A DNA stretch of 64,000 nucleotides from Xanthomonas hortorum (GCF_024339125.1 NZ_CP101417.1:124001-188000), one strand, 5' to 3'; positions 29,742-40,235 are shown, counted from the stretch's first letter. Program-made: numbers and translations. Notes: generated by a model from the letters alone, not told the origin.

Positions 29742-31913
29742 TTACTGACGACCCACGCTTTGCACCACATGCAAGCGCCGCAACCGGCGCATCACTTCGG
29801 CCAGATGGCGGCGGTCGCGGACCTGGATGTTGAAACGCAGCACCGCTGCATTGAAATCGCGGTCCAGGTAATCCACACGCTCGATGTTGGACTGGCTCTG
29901 CGCAATCGCCGCGGCAAGCTGCGCCAGCACGCCGGTGCGGTTTTCCACCTCGACCACCAAGGCGGTGTCGTAATCGCCGGTGACGCCCGAATCCCAATCG
30001 ATCGGCACCCAGCGTTCGGGCGATTTGCGCAGTTCGGCCAGGTTGGTGCAATCCAGCCGGTGCACCACGATGCCCTTGCCGGCGGTGTGGTAGCCCATGA
30101 TTTCGTCGCCGGGAATCGGCTGACAACAGTTGGCAAAGCTGATAACGCCACGCTCGCTGCCGTCGATCAGGATCTTTTCGTGCGAATGCTTCGAGTGACC
30201 GCCACCGCGCAGTTCGGCATAGGCCATCAAGGCCTGCGCGGCCTGGTTGGGCATCCAATTGCCCAGCGCCACGTCGGCCAGCAAGGCTTCCAGGCGCGGA
30301 TAGCGGTGCTCGCTGAGGAAGGCGTCCAGGCGGCCCTTGGGCAGCCGTTCCAGCGAGCTGTCCATCGCTTCCAGCGCGCGGTCGAGCATGCGGTGACCGA
30401 GCTGCACGGCATCTTCGTGTTCGAGTTGCTTGAGCTGGTGGCGGATCGCGGTGCGCGCCTTGCTGCTGACCACAAATTCCAGCCACTGCGGTTTGGGCGT
30501 GGCCGAGCGCGCGGTGATGATTTCCACCGCCTGCCCGCTGACCAGCTTCGTGCGCAAGGGCACCAGCTTCTTGTCCACGCGCGAGGCGACCGCGCGATTG
30601 CCCACGTCGGTATGCACCGCGTAGGCAAAATCCAGCGCGGTGGAATTGCGCGGCAACGCCAGGATCTTGCCCTTGGGCGTAAACAGATAGACCTCGTCCG
30701 GGAACAGATCGACCTTGACGTTGTCCAGAAACTCCAGCGACGAACCGGCGGCGCGCTGCGAATCGATCAGCTCCACGATCCAGTCGTGCGCACGGCTCTG
30801 CGCGCTGTTGGGCGAGGTGGAACCGACCTTGTAGGTCCAGTGCGCGGCCACCCCGCGTTCGGCGATCAGGTCCATCTCTTCGGTGCGTATCTGTACTTCG
30901 ATCGGCGAGCCGTAGGGGCCGAACAACACGGTGTGCAGCGACTGGTAGCCGTTGGCCTTCGGGATGGCGATGAAATCGCGAAAGCGCCCGTCCAGCGGCT
31001 TGAACGTGGCATGCACCGCGCCGAGGGCGTGATAGCAATCGGCCACTGAACGCACCACCAGACGGAAGCCGAATACATCCATCACCTGGTCGAAGGATTT
31101 GTTCTCTTCGTGCATCTTCGAATAGATGCTCCAGGGCGTCTTGATGCGACTGACCAGCCGATGCTCCAGCCCTTCCTTGGCCAGCCGCTGCGACAGCTGC
31201 ACTTCCACCTGCGCCATCGATTCGCGCCGCACCACCGGCTGGCTGCGGATGTGCTTTTCGATGATGGCGTGACGCCATGGATACAGTGCGCGGAAGCCCA
31301 GGTTCTGCAACTCGGACTTGATCAGGCTCATGCCCAGGCGCTGTGCGATGGGCGCATAGATTTCCAGCGTTTCGCGCGCGATGCGGCTGCGCGCCTCGCT
31401 ACTCTGCGCGCCCAGCGTGCGCATGTTGTGCAGGCGGTCGGCCAGCTTGATCATGATCACACGCAAGTCGCGCGACATCGCCAACAGCATCTTGCGGAAA
31501 CTTTCCGCCGCCGCTTCCTGGCGGTCGCGGAACTTGAGCTTGTCCAGCTTGGTGACGCCATCGACCAGCTCGGCCACCGCTTCGCCGAACTCGGAGGCCA
31601 GCTCTTCGCGGGTCAGCGGGGTGTCTTCGATGGTGTCGTGCAGGATCGCGGCGATCAGTGATTCCATGTCCAGGCCGAGTTCGGCGAGTACGCCGGCCAC
31701 GGCGACCGGATGGGTGATGTAAGGCTCGCCCGACTTGCGGGTCTGGCCGGCATGCGCGGTGGCCCCTACTTCCCAGGCACGGCGCAGGATCGGCAGCTGC
31801 TCCTTGGGAAGGTAGCTGGCAGCGCGTTCGAGGTGCAGGACGTAATCGGGGATGGCCGGGTCGGGAGACGAGGACGTCACGACGGTCGCCTGGGCAGTGG
31901 GGCCTGGGTTCAT
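29742..31913 (-). CDS. spoT: Bifunctional (p)ppGpp synthase/hydrolase
   Basis: 723-aa stringent-response enzyme. The HD hydrolase domain is intact (ITHPVAVAGVLAEL, LHDTIEDT). The synthetase domain is also intact (RIKTPWSIYSKM, FGFRLVVRSVADCYHALGAVH, PIEVQIRTEEMD). Then a TGS domain (DEVYLFTPKGKILALPRNSTALDFAYAVH), helical and zinc-finger regions, and a C-terminal ACT domain (DRDFNAAVLRFNIQVRDRRHL). The RFRD in the synthetase pocket resembles the bifunctional Rel/SpoT type. Downstream of rpoZ on the same strand. Confidence 0.95.
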   Translation of the reverse strand: MNPGPTAQATVVTSSSPDPAIPDYVLHLERAASYLPKEQLPILRRAWEVGATAHAGQTRKSGEPYITHPVAVAGVLAELGLDMESLIAAILHDTIEDTPLTREELASEFGEAVAELVDGVTKLDKLKFRDRQEAAAESFRKMLLAMSRDLRVIMIKLADRLHNMRTLGAQSSEARSRIARETLEIYAPIAQRLGMSLIKSELQNLGFRALYPWRHAIIEKHIRSQPVVRRESMAQVEVQLSQRLAKEGLEHRLVSRIKTPWSIYSKMHEENKSFDQVMDVFGFRLVVRSVADCYHALGAVHATFKPLDGRFRDFIAIPKANGYQSLHTVLFGPYGSPIEVQIRTEEMDLIAERGVAAHWTYKVGSTSPNSAQSRAHDWIVELIDSQRAAGSSLEFLDNVKVDLFPDEVYLFTPKGKILALPRNSTALDFAYAVHTDVGNRAVASRVDKKLVPLRTKLVSGQAVEIITARSATPKPQWLEFVVSSKARTAIRHQLKQLEHEDAVQLGHRMLDRALEAMDSSLERLPKGRLDAFLSEHRYPRLEALLADVALGNWMPNQAAQALMAYAELRGGGHSKHSHEKILIDGSERGVISFANCCQPIPGDEIMGYHTAGKGIVVHRLDCTNLAELRKSPERWVPIDWDSGVTGDYDTALVVEVENRTGVLAQLAAAIAQSQSNIERVDYLDRDFNAAVLRFNIQVRDRRHLAEVMRRLRRLHVVQSVGRQ

Positions 31914-31984
31914 GGCGGAAGACTATGCCAGCGGCGCAGTCACGGCAAACGTTTGCGCACTACGCGCGCGAAAGCGGCCCGCAA

Positions 31985-32016
31985 ACGAAAACAGCCCGCA
32001 CAAGGCGGGCTGTTCG
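31985..32016. terminator. Hairpin terminator between rpoZ and spoT
   Basis: Stem aacagcccgc (31990-31999) / gcgggctgtt (32005-32014) with A-rich flank on the low-coordinate side. On the minus strand this gives a GC stem followed by TTTTCG, so rpoZ readthrough into spoT may be limited. Confidence 0.65.
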
Positions 32017-32040
32017 GATCGATCGCAGCGATGCCAGCAA

Positions 32041-32340
32041 TCAATCGTCGTTCTTGGACATGTCTTCGTCGGCGACCACTTCGGCGGCGGCCCATTCCAG
32101 CGCTTCGCGCTCGGCGCGCTCGCGTTCGGCCTTCTCGACTTCATCGATCAGCGCGTTGTCGATCCGGCGTGCGGCGATCTCGCGCAGCGCCATCACAGTG
32201 GGCTTGTCGCTGGCGTCTGCGTTTTCGATCAACGGCTGCACGCCGTTGGCGAGCTGACGGGCGCGCTTGGAGGCCATCATGACCAGCTCAAAACGGTTGT
32301 TCACGACTTCCAGGCAATCTTCTACGGTAATGCGGGCCAT
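32041..32340 (-). CDS. rpoZ: RNA polymerase omega subunit
   Basis: 99 aa from ATG 32340 ([20 protein letters not shown]). The conserved [15 protein letters not shown] and [11 protein letters not shown] segments identify omega, which helps assemble and stabilise RNA polymerase and is part of the ppGpp site. The C-terminal tail is acidic ([18 protein letters not shown]). Located between gmk and spoT. Confidence 0.96.
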   Translation of the reverse strand: MARITVEDCLEVVNNRFELVMMASKRARQLANGVQPLIENADASDKPTVMALREIAARRIDNALIDEVEKAERERAEREALEWAAAEVVADEDMSKNDD

Positions 32341-32631
32341 GCGGGCTCCCGGCGACCAGCAACGGCCGCGCATCGAATGAGGGAAAGGGGGCGGAGTGTA
32401 CGCCGGGGCCGCTGGGCGGGCAACCGGCAGTCATTCAGTTTGCTTTGGAATCAGCCACTTGGAGCAAATCGATCGAGACGCAGCGCCGTCCTGGTGCGCA
32501 GAACAGCCACGCAGGCCTGGCCGGCCGTTTCACGCAAGCCGCGGCGACATGCGGGCAGAATGCCGATCTTCAGCTACGGCGTCGTCGCACCGTGACACCT
32601 GAGGACCGCCGCTCCCCCACCACACCAGAAC

Positions 32632-33243
32632 TCAGTCAAGCAGCGCCTGGATCAGGCCGGCATGCCGCTGCTGCTGCGCCTGCCGACGCAGCCGGCTGGC
32701 GGTGAAGATCGCGCACATCTCCGACACCGCCGTCTCGAAGGTCTCGTTGATGATGACGTAATCGAATTCTTCGAAGTGCAGCATCTCTTCGCGTGCGGCG
32801 GCCAGGCGCTGCGCCATCACGTCTTCACTGTCCTGGCCGCGCTTGCGCATGCGCTCGTCCAGCGCCTGGCGCGAGGGCGGCAGGATGAACACGCTGACCG
32901 CGTCGGGCACTTTCTGGCGCACCTGGCGCGCGCCCTGCCAGTCGATTTCCAGCAGCACATCATGGCCGGCAGCCAGCTGCGGCTCCACCGACTGCCGCGC
33001 GGTGCCCTTCCAGTCGCCATGCACCAACGCGTATTCGAAGAAGTCGCCCGCTTCGATCATGCCCTGGAACTCGTCGGCGGAGACGAAGTGGTAGTGCTCG
33101 GCATGCCGCTCGCCGGGCCGCGGCGCGCGCGAGGTGAACGAGATCGACAAGGCAATCTTGGGGTCACGCGCCAGGGTGGCGTTGACGATGCTGCTCTTGC
33201 CGGCGCCGGAGGGAGCCGCAACGATATAGAGGGTGCCGCGCAT
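32632..33243 (-). CDS. gmk: Guanylate kinase
   Basis: 203 aa from ATG 33243 ([18 protein letters not shown]); the frame extends upstream into repeat DNA. P-loop [20 protein letters not shown] for GMP binding, and [11 protein letters not shown] are family motifs. It converts GMP to GDP with ATP. The 291-bp gap to rpoZ (32341-32631) has no gene that I can recognise. Confidence 0.96.
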   Translation of the reverse strand: MRGTLYIVAAPSGAGKSSIVNATLARDPKIALSISFTSRAPRPGERHAEHYHFVSADEFQGMIEAGDFFEYALVHGDWKGTARQSVEPQLAAGHDVLLEIDWQGARQVRQKVPDAVSVFILPPSRQALDERMRKRGQDSEDVMAQRLAAAREEMLHFEEFDYVIINETFETAVSEMCAIFTASRLRRQAQQQRHAGLIQALLD

Positions 33244-33355
33244 TTTTAGGGAATAGGGAGTCGAGAATAGGGAATGGGGCACCGCGCGGAGCAAGCAGGC
33301 CGAGGGGAATCGTACCTGCTTTGACGATTCCCCATTCCCGATTGCCTATTCACGG
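33244..33355. repeat. Inverted tracts between yicC and gmk
   Basis: tagggaatagggagtcgagaa plus tagggaatgggg (33246-33279) faces gattccccattcccgattgcc (about 33325-33345). The two halves can fold into a long imperfect hairpin. Same repeat type as four other junctions in the window. Confidence 0.55.
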
Positions 33356-34216
33356 CTATTCGATGTTCTGCACCTGCTCGCGGATCTGGTCGATCAGCAC
33401 CTTCAGATCCACCGCGGCATTTGAGGTGCGGCTGTCCACCGACTTGGAGCCGAGCGTATTGGCTTCGCGGTTGAATTCCTGCAGCAGGAAGTCCAATCGA
33501 CGGCCGACCGGTTCGCGCTGCTTGAGCACGCGGCGGATCTCGGAAATATGGCTGGACAGGCGATCCAGTTCCTCGTCCACGTCCAGCTTCTGCAGCCACA
33601 GCACCAGTTCCTGCTCGGCGCGCCCCGGGTCCACCGGATGCGGCAGATCGGCCAGGCGTGCGGCGAGCTTGGCGCGCTGGCCTTCGCGAATGGCCGGAAT
33701 CAGCGTGCGCACTTCGGCGGCGATGCGTTCGATGGCATCCACCCGCTCGCTGATCGCCTCGGCCAGCTTGCCGCCTTCGCGCTCGCGCGCAGCGACGAAA
33801 CTGTCCACCACCTCATCGAGCAATGCCAGGGCCTGCGCCTGCAACGCCGGTGCGTCCACGTCCTGCACCTGCAGGACGCCGGGTAGCTGCAACAGATCGG
33901 TAAAGCCGACCTGCAACTTGGGAAACACACCGTCGAGCCGCGTGGCCAGTGCGCCCAGTTCCTGCAGCAGGGATTCGTTGACGGCCAGGGTCTGCGCGTT
34001 GTCCGGCGCGCGCAGGCGCAGTGCCAGATCCAGCTTGCCGCGGCTGTTTTTTGCCGCCACGCGTTCGCGCAGCATCGGCTCCAGCGCACGCAGTTCTTCG
34101 GGCAGGCGCACGCCTATTTCCAGAAACCGGTGGTTGACCGAGCGCAGCTCGCAACCGAGCGTGCCCCAGGGCGTGATGCGTTCGCCGCCAGCAAACGCGG
34201 TCATGCTTCGAATCAT
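33356..34216 (-). CDS. yicC: YicC family endoribonuclease-like protein
   Basis: 286 aa beginning [12 protein letters not shown], the conserved YicC start, and containing [21 protein letters not shown]. The C-terminal block ends in [22 protein letters not shown]...[18 protein letters not shown], also diagnostic. YicC in E. coli is linked to RNA turnover. Divergent from rph, as in many proteobacteria, with about 110 bp between starts. Confidence 0.94.
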   Translation of the reverse strand: MIRSMTAFAGGERITPWGTLGCELRSVNHRFLEIGVRLPEELRALEPMLRERVAAKNSRGKLDLALRLRAPDNAQTLAVNESLLQELGALATRLDGVFPKLQVGFTDLLQLPGVLQVQDVDAPALQAQALALLDEVVDSFVAAREREGGKLAEAISERVDAIERIAAEVRTLIPAIREGQRAKLAARLADLPHPVDPGRAEQELVLWLQKLDVDEELDRLSSHISEIRRVLKQREPVGRRLDFLLQEFNREANTLGSKSVDSRTSNAAVDLKVLIDQIREQVQNIE

Positions 34217-34325
34217 CGTCAGTCCCGTGCCTTCAAAGCGCGAATGGTACCCTAGCCGCCCGCGCTGGCTGACCGCCTCGCCACGCGCTGACCCAGACCC
34301 ACCTCCCGACTTCCGGACTCATCGC

Positions 34326-35051
34326 ATGACCTTTTCCCGTCCCAGCGGCCGCACGGCCGACCAGCTGCGCCCGGTGCGCATCGAACGCGCTTTCACCCGT
34401 CACGCCGAAGGCTCGGTGCTGGTCAGCTTCGGCGACACGCGCGTGCTGTGCACCGCCAGCGTGGAAAACCGCGTCCCCGGATTCCTGCGCGGCAAGGGCG
34501 AAGGCTGGGTGACCGCCGAATACGGCATGCTGCCGCGCTCCACCCACACCCGTTCCGATCGCGAAGCCGCGCGTGGCAAGCAAGGCGGGCGCACGCTGGA
34601 AATCCAGCGTCTGATCGGCCGCGCATTGCGCGCCTGCGTGGACCGCAATGCACTGGGCGAGCGCACCATCACCCTGGACTGCGACGTGCTGCAGGCCGAT
34701 GGCGGCACCCGCACCGCTGCGATCACCGGTGCTTACGTGGCGCTGGCCGATGCGGTGAACCTGCTGCTCAAGCGCGGCGACATCAAGAAGCATCCGCTGA
34801 TCGGTGCGGTGGCCGCGGTGTCGGTGGGCATCTATCGCGGCGAGCCGGTGCTGGATCTGGATTACCCCGAAGACAGCGACTGCGACACCGACATGAATGT
34901 GGTGATGAACGATGGTGGCGGCTTCATCGAGCTGCAGGGCACCGCCGAAGGCCACGCGTTCCGCCGCGACGAACTCAACGCACTGCTCGCCCTGGCCGAA
35001 AAGGGCATGGGCGAATTGTTCGCCCTGCAACGCGCTGCGCTGGCCGGATGA
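34326..35051 (+). CDS. rph: Ribonuclease PH
   Basis: 241 aa phosphorolytic 3'-exoribonuclease that trims tRNA 3' ends. ATG 34326 ([20 protein letters not shown]); the reading frame continues upstream without support. Motifs: [39 protein letters not shown] and [19 protein letters not shown]. The stop overlaps the next ATG, coupling it to the VOC gene. Confidence 0.97.
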   Translation: MTFSRPSGRTADQLRPVRIERAFTRHAEGSVLVSFGDTRVLCTASVENRVPGFLRGKGEGWVTAEYGMLPRSTHTRSDREAARGKQGGRTLEIQRLIGRALRACVDRNALGERTITLDCDVLQADGGTRTAAITGAYVALADAVNLLLKRGDIKKHPLIGAVAAVSVGIYRGEPVLDLDYPEDSDCDTDMNVVMNDGGGFIELQGTAEGHAFRRDELNALLALAEKGMGELFALQRAALAG

Positions 35052-35440
35052 GCCGTCGCATCGCCCTGACCACGCTGCTGGTTGCCGACTACGACGCGGC
35101 GATTGCCTGGTATACCGGCGCGCTGGGTTTCCAGGTGCTGGAGGATCGCGCACTTGGCGACGGCAAGCGTTGGGTGGTGATCGGCCCGGGCAGCGCGCAG
35201 GACGCCGGCTTGCTGCTTGCGCAGCCGGCCGACGCCGCGCAGCAGGCGCGTATCGGCGACCAGACCGGTGGGCGAGTGGATCATTTTCTCTACACCGACG
35301 ACTTCTGGCGCGACCACGCGGCCATGCAGACGTTTGGCGTGAAATTTCTGGAAACCCCGCGCGAGGAACCGTACGGCACGGTCGCTGTATTCCGCGACCT
35401 GTACGGCACCAAGTGGGATCTGCTGGAGCCCAAGCAATGA
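35048..35440 (+). CDS. VOC superfamily (glyoxalase-like) protein
   Basis: 130 aa with a vicinal-oxygen-chelate fold: [30 protein letters not shown], central [14 protein letters not shown], and [20 protein letters not shown]. It could bind a metal and act on a small metabolite; the substrate is unknown. It overlaps rph upstream (4 bp) and rdgB downstream (4 bp), so it is translated as part of an rph-VOC-rdgB unit. Confidence 0.87.
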   Translation: MSRRIALTTLLVADYDAAIAWYTGALGFQVLEDRALGDGKRWVVIGPGSAQDAGLLLAQPADAAQQARIGDQTGGRVDHFLYTDDFWRDHAAMQTFGVKFLETPREEPYGTVAVFRDLYGTKWDLLEPKQ

Positions 35441-36036
35441 AACAACTGGTCCTGGCCAGCGGCAACGCCGGCAAGCTGGAAGAACTGCGCGCCATGCTCG
35501 GCGACCTGCCGCTGCACATCGTGGCGCAGGGCGAACTGGGTGTCGAAGACGTGCCGGAAACCGGCCTGACCTTCGTCGAGAACGCCTTGATCAAGGCGCG
35601 TCATGCCAGCGCGGTCACCGGTCTGCCGGCACTGGCCGACGACTCCGGCCTGATCGTCGATGCCCTTGGCGGCGCGCCCGGCTTGTACAGCGCGCGCTAT
35701 GCCGGCAGCCCGACCGATGCGCAGGCCAACAACGCCAAGTTGATCGAGGCCATGCGCGATGTACCGGCCGAGCGCCGCAGCGCGCGGTTTTATTCGGTGA
35801 TCGTGCTGCTGCGTCACCCGGAAGATCCACAACCGCTGATCGCCGAAGGCAGCTGGGAAGGGGTGATCACCACCGAACCGCGCGGCGATGGCGGCTTCGG
35901 CTACAACCCGGTGTTTCTGGACCCGGTGTACGGCCTGACCGCTGCGGAAATGGATACTGCGTTGAAGAACCGGCTGAGTCACCGTGCGGTGGCGCTGGCT
36001 ACGTTGCAGCACAAGCTGCACGCCCTGTCGTTGTGA
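35437..36036 (+). CDS. rdgB: dITP/XTP pyrophosphatase (RdgB/HAM1)
   Basis: 199 aa. It hydrolyses non-canonical purine triphosphates, keeping them out of DNA and [43 protein letters not shown] and [14 protein letters not shown] are the HAM1 motifs. Start overlaps the VOC stop. hemW begins 17 bp downstream. Confidence 0.96.
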   Translation: MKQLVLASGNAGKLEELRAMLGDLPLHIVAQGELGVEDVPETGLTFVENALIKARHASAVTGLPALADDSGLIVDALGGAPGLYSARYAGSPTDAQANNAKLIEAMRDVPAERRSARFYSVIVLLRHPEDPQPLIAEGSWEGVITTEPRGDGGFGYNPVFLDPVYGLTAAEMDTALKNRLSHRAVALATLQHKLHALSL

Positions 36037-36052
36037 ACGATGGCCTGATGCA

Positions 36053-37210
36053 GTGCCCGACCTGATTCCACCGCCGCTGTCGCTGTACGTGCACCTGCCT
36101 TGGTGCGTGCGCAAATGCCCTTACTGCGATTTCAACTCGCACGCGGCCAAGGGCGTGCTGCCGTTCGAGGAGTACGTGGATGCGTTGATCCGCGATCTGG
36201 ATAACGATTTGCCGCTGGTGTGGGGGCGCGTGGTGCATTCGGTGTTCTTCGGCGGTGGCACGCCGAGCTTGTTTCCGCCCCAAGCCATCGACAGATTTCT
36301 GCAAGCGGCGGCTGCGCGGCTGCGCTTTGCACCAAATCTCGAGATCACCCTGGAAACCAATCCAGGTACCGCCGAGCATGGCCGCTTCGATGGTTATCGC
36401 GCCGCCGGCGTGAACCGCCTGAGCTTCGGGGTGCAGACCTTCGACGATGTGGCGCTGCAGCGGCTCGGTCGCATCCACGACAGTGCCGAGGCCGAGCGCG
36501 CGATCAAACTCGCGCAAGATGCCGGCTACGACAATTTCAATATCGACCTGATGTACGCGCTGCCCGAGCAGACGCTGGCGCAGGCCGAGCGCGATCTCGA
36601 GCGCGCCTTTGCGTTGCAGCCTACGCACATGTCGCATTACCAGCTCACGCTGGAGCCGAACACGGTGTTCTTCGCGCGGCCGCCCAAAGGCATCCCCGAC
36701 GACGATGCGGCCTGGGATATCCAGGAACATTGCCAGCGTCTGCTGGCCGAGGCCGGCTACGCGCAGTACGAAGTGAGCGCCTACGCCAAGCCCGGGCGGC
36801 AATGTGCGCACAACCTCAATTACTGGCGCTTTGGCGATTATCTGGGCATTGGCGCCGGTGCGCACGGCAAGATCAGTTCCGGCGCCGAGCAGCACGTACT
36901 GCGGCGGTGGAAGCACAAACATCCGCAGAGCTATCTGGCCAGCGCCGGCAACGCCGCGTCGATCGGCGGCGATGAGGTCGTGCCGCGCGCGCGGCTGCCA
37001 TTCGAATACATGCTCAATGTATTGCGTCTGCACGAAGGCTTCCGGCTGAGCGATTTCGAAGCCTCCACCGGTCTGGAGGCGTCAGAGATCGCAGCGCCGT
37101 TGGCGCGCGCGGTCGCGCAGGGCTGGATGACCGAGCAGGACGGACGCGTGATACCGACCGAACTGGGCCGCCGCTTCACCAACGACGTGGTCGAGTTATT
37201 CCTGACCTGA
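36053..37210 (+). CDS. hemW: Radical SAM protein HemW
   Basis: 385 aa from GTG 36053, the only in-frame start that leaves the family N-terminus intact (LIPPPLSLYVHLPWC). The radical-SAM cluster motif is CVRKCPYC (C-x3-C-x2-C). GGGTPSL and EVSAYAKPGRQCAHNLNYW are HemW features. HemW is a heme chaperone for respiratory enzymes rather than a coproporphyrinogen oxidase. Its place after rdgB is typical. Confidence 0.94.
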   Translation: MPDLIPPPLSLYVHLPWCVRKCPYCDFNSHAAKGVLPFEEYVDALIRDLDNDLPLVWGRVVHSVFFGGGTPSLFPPQAIDRFLQAAAARLRFAPNLEITLETNPGTAEHGRFDGYRAAGVNRLSFGVQTFDDVALQRLGRIHDSAEAERAIKLAQDAGYDNFNIDLMYALPEQTLAQAERDLERAFALQPTHMSHYQLTLEPNTVFFARPPKGIPDDDAAWDIQEHCQRLLAEAGYAQYEVSAYAKPGRQCAHNLNYWRFGDYLGIGAGAHGKISSGAEQHVLRRWKHKHPQSYLASAGNAASIGGDEVVPRARLPFEYMLNVLRLHEGFRLSDFEASTGLEASEIAAPLARAVAQGWMTEQDGRVIPTELGRRFTNDVVELFLT

Positions 37211-37323
37211 CGCTGGTCAGCAAACCCTCGCGAGCGCCCGTCATCCACGCGTGACCGGCACGGCAGGTCTGGAGTGTTCGAGGGGTCCATCGCACCGAGC
37301 AATGGCCGCGCCTGGCCGCTCCA

Positions 37324-39822
37324 ATGTCGCGCGGCAACGCGGAAAACATGCTACATAGCTCACGCTTCGAACCGAGCACACCTCCACGGATGTCCACGCC
37401 CGCCTCTTCCCTGCAGCACACACTCAGCGGCCCGATTGCCGATGCGCCGGTTTCCGCGCGCGGCCGGCATCTGCTCGCGGCACTGCACGCGCTCTGCGTG
37501 CAGGCGCTCAGCGGGCCGCTGCGACTGACCATCGTCGAGCTGGAACGCGAGTTGCTGCATCAGGCCGAACATGCGCGCAACAGCCAGATCCAGGCCGAAA
37601 CCTACGCGCAGACGCGTGGCCTGCGCGATCATATCGATCGGTTTCCGCAAGCCTTTCTGCAGCAGCTGGCGCAGGATCTGGCCAACCTGCGCGAGCGCCC
37701 GTCGCTGACACCGCTGGCCGATGCGCCGGCGCATCCGCAGATGCTCACACTGGTGGAAGACACCGATATCGACCGCGACATCGTGCTCAGCGAGATCGCG
37801 CGCCGCGAAACCTCGCGCCGTGCCGATGCGCTGCAATTGCTGGCGCAACGGTTGGCGGTGATCGGCGTCGTTGCCGAATTCGAACTCGAAGAAGTCCCGC
37901 TCGGTCCGTACGCGCTGTGCCGCCTGCTGCGCCAATGCGGCGAAACGCTGGGGCTGAGCCTGGATGGGCAACTCACGCTGTACCGCGTGTTCGAGCGTCA
38001 GCTGATCGAGCGTTCGAACGATCTGTATGAGCGTGTCAACAGCGTCCTCGCACAGGAAGGCATCCTGCCGGGGCTGATCTATCACCCGTATCTGGTCAAG
38101 CCCACGCAGGTGCAGACGCGGCGTGCGCTGCCTGCATCGGCCACTGCATCGCAGGATGCTGCGGCAACCAACGCGCGCGCGATGCCGCCGCGTGGCGGGC
38201 AACCGGCGACCGGCTGGAGCGGGCAGTCCGCACCGACACCGTGGCAGAGCGCCTTGCTGGATCCGTCCGATTCTCCGATGACATTAGCTGCGGCTACATA
38301 CGGTGAGCAGGCAACACCTGCATTGAGCGATGCAATGCAGGCGCTTGGCGGCCTGATGTCGTCGGCACGTCAGTCGCAGGCGGCCGGCAACACAGGCCCA
38401 TCTGCGCCTCACAGTGCATCGAATCACGGCGCTGCCAATCACGGCACAGCGCCCGCAACAGGCTCGCAGGCAACAGCTGAAAGAGCATTTCCCCAGCTGG
38501 CTTCCACGGCAGTGCCCAAAGCCGCGCTCAGCGACGCGCTGGCCAGCCTGCAAGGCGCGTTAGCCGTGCAATCGACTGCAGCGGCCGGCATCGATGCGGT
38601 GCAGCGGCAGGTGCTGGAACTGCTGCGCGCCCAGCACGGCCCGGACGCGGCGCTATCGCCGCAGGACACCGACACCTTCGACCTGCTCGGCCTGCTCTAC
38701 GCGCAGATGCAACGCGAAGTGCGCGAGCAGACCCCGGCGCAGACCTTGCTTGCCAAGTTGCAGGTACCGGTCGTGCGCGCGGCATTGGCCGACACGCATT
38801 TTTTCGTGCGCGATCAGCATCCGGTGCGCGAATTGCTCAACACCGTGGCCGAGTCCGGTGCGGTATGGCTGGGCGAGGACGATGTCGACCCGCAGTTGCT
38901 GCACAAGCTGGGCACTGCGGTCGACAAGATCGTCAACGACTATCACGGCGACGAAAGCGTCTTCGCTGCGGCCAACGACGAGATCCAGACGCATCTACGC
39001 GCACTGGCGCGCAAGGCCGAGGTCGCCGAGCGGCGCCATGTGGATGCCGCACGCGGCAAGGAGCGGCTGGAATCGGCCAAGCAACAGGCCGCCGAGCGCA
39101 TCGAAGATCTGTGCGAGCAGAGCGCGCCACCGCGTTTCGTGCAATCACTGCTGCGCCAGGCGTGGTCGGACGTGCTCACGCTCACGCTGCTGCGGCAAGG
39201 CGAGCAATCGCCCGAATGGGATGAGCGCCAGGCGCTGACGGCGCGTATCGCCGAGGTCACCTGTCTGAGCAAGGGTCAGCCCACCGACACCGCGCTCGGT
39301 GGCGATGTCCAAACCGCACTGCTGCAGATCGGCTATCACCAGGACGAAGCGGCGGCGATCGCGCGGCGCCTGTCCACGCCCGGTGGCGAAGACGAGATGA
39401 CCTCGCGCACCGAACTCACCGCCAAACTCAGGGCGCGCACGCGGCTGGGCGACCAGGGCGACAACGCCCCGCGCAAGGACATCGCCACACCGCGCTCGCC
39501 GGCCGAAGAGGCGTGCTACACGCAGTTGCGCAGCCTGCCATTCGGTACCTGGTTCGAATTCGTGGTCAACCAGCAGGGCGACCTGCGTCGGCAACGGCTG
39601 TCCTGGTACAGCCCGATGACCGACAACGCGCTATTCGTCAATCAGCGTGGGCAAAAGATCGGCGAGCAATCGCTGGATGGTCTGGCGCGGCTGATGGCCG
39701 GCGGCCAGGCGCGCTTGCTGGTCGAAGAAAAATCGCGTCTGATCGACCGCGCCTGGCATGCCACCGTGCGCACGTTACGTCACCTTGCCGGCCAGTCGCC
39801 TGCTGCAGAGGTCGCCCCATGA
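37324..39822 (+). CDS. DUF1631 family protein
   Basis: 832-aa cytosolic protein with DUF1631-type features: a helical N-terminus (ELERELLHQAEHARNSQIQAETYAQTRGL), LIERSNDLYERVNSVLAQEGILP, a long Ala/Ser/Gln/Thr-rich middle (about 265-420), and C-terminal helices (QRQVLELLRAQHG, VRELLNTVAESGAVWL). The C-terminal 80 residues (LPFGTWFEFVVNQQGDLRRQRLSWYSPMTDNALFVNQRG) look like a PilZ-type beta barrel. Its stop overlaps a PilZ gene. A c-di-GMP link is inferred. ATG 37390 is an alternative start. Confidence 0.85.
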   Translation: MSRGNAENMLHSSRFEPSTPPRMSTPASSLQHTLSGPIADAPVSARGRHLLAALHALCVQALSGPLRLTIVELERELLHQAEHARNSQIQAETYAQTRGLRDHIDRFPQAFLQQLAQDLANLRERPSLTPLADAPAHPQMLTLVEDTDIDRDIVLSEIARRETSRRADALQLLAQRLAVIGVVAEFELEEVPLGPYALCRLLRQCGETLGLSLDGQLTLYRVFERQLIERSNDLYERVNSVLAQEGILPGLIYHPYLVKPTQVQTRRALPASATASQDAAATNARAMPPRGGQPATGWSGQSAPTPWQSALLDPSDSPMTLAAATYGEQATPALSDAMQALGGLMSSARQSQAAGNTGPSAPHSASNHGAANHGTAPATGSQATAERAFPQLASTAVPKAALSDALASLQGALAVQSTAAAGIDAVQRQVLELLRAQHGPDAALSPQDTDTFDLLGLLYAQMQREVREQTPAQTLLAKLQVPVVRAALADTHFFVRDQHPVRELLNTVAESGAVWLGEDDVDPQLLHKLGTAVDKIVNDYHGDESVFAAANDEIQTHLRALARKAEVAERRHVDAARGKERLESAKQQAAERIEDLCEQSAPPRFVQSLLRQAWSDVLTLTLLRQGEQSPEWDERQALTARIAEVTCLSKGQPTDTALGGDVQTALLQIGYHQDEAAAIARRLSTPGGEDEMTSRTELTAKLRARTRLGDQGDNAPRKDIATPRSPAEEACYTQLRSLPFGTWFEFVVNQQGDLRRQRLSWYSPMTDNALFVNQRGQKIGEQSLDGLARLMAGGQARLLVEEKSRLIDRAWHATVRTLRHLAGQSPAAEVAP

Positions 39823-40166
39823 TCCAGGACACCCGTCGCGCACCGCGCCGTCAACCGACCGATCTGGTGCCGGTCACCGACATGCTCAGCGAGGCGCAGA
39901 TCGGCCGGGTCGGTAATGTGTCGGAAACCGGCATGCTGCTGCTGGCTTCGGTTCCGCTGCATGACGACGCCTTGTATCAATTGCGCTTCACCCTGCCCGA
40001 GCGCGTAGGCCGCGCCACCGAGATCGATGTCGGCGTGCACCTGCTGTGGTCCGAAGCCGCGCACGCCCCCGGACAGGCCTGGGCCGGTTTCCGCTTTCTG
40101 ACCATGTCGGAGCCGCATCGGCGACGCCTGCGCGCCTGGATCGCCGAGGAACACATGGCCGGCTGA
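39819..40166 (+). CDS. PilZ domain protein (c-di-GMP receptor)
   Basis: 115 aa that is nearly all PilZ domain. Both ligand motifs are present: RxxxR as RRAPR (residues 6-10) and N-x-S-x-x-G as NVSETG. WAGFRFLTMSEPHRRRLRAWI ends the domain. It should bind cyclic di-GMP and act through protein contacts. Overlaps the DUF1631 gene by 4 bp, suggesting they work together. Confidence 0.9.
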   Translation: MIQDTRRAPRRQPTDLVPVTDMLSEAQIGRVGNVSETGMLLLASVPLHDDALYQLRFTLPERVGRATEIDVGVHLLWSEAAHAPGQAWAGFRFLTMSEPHRRRLRAWIAEEHMAG

Positions 40167-40235
40167 AGGCACAGCGCCGCTGCCAGGATTGCGGCAAAAT
40201 TGCGCATTGCCTTTGCATTGCCGATCGAGCCCCGC

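Noticed and set aside
29275..31278. 667-codon minus-strand frame across ridA and spoT
   Set aside because: Overlaps both real genes in another frame and crosses their boundary; no domain.
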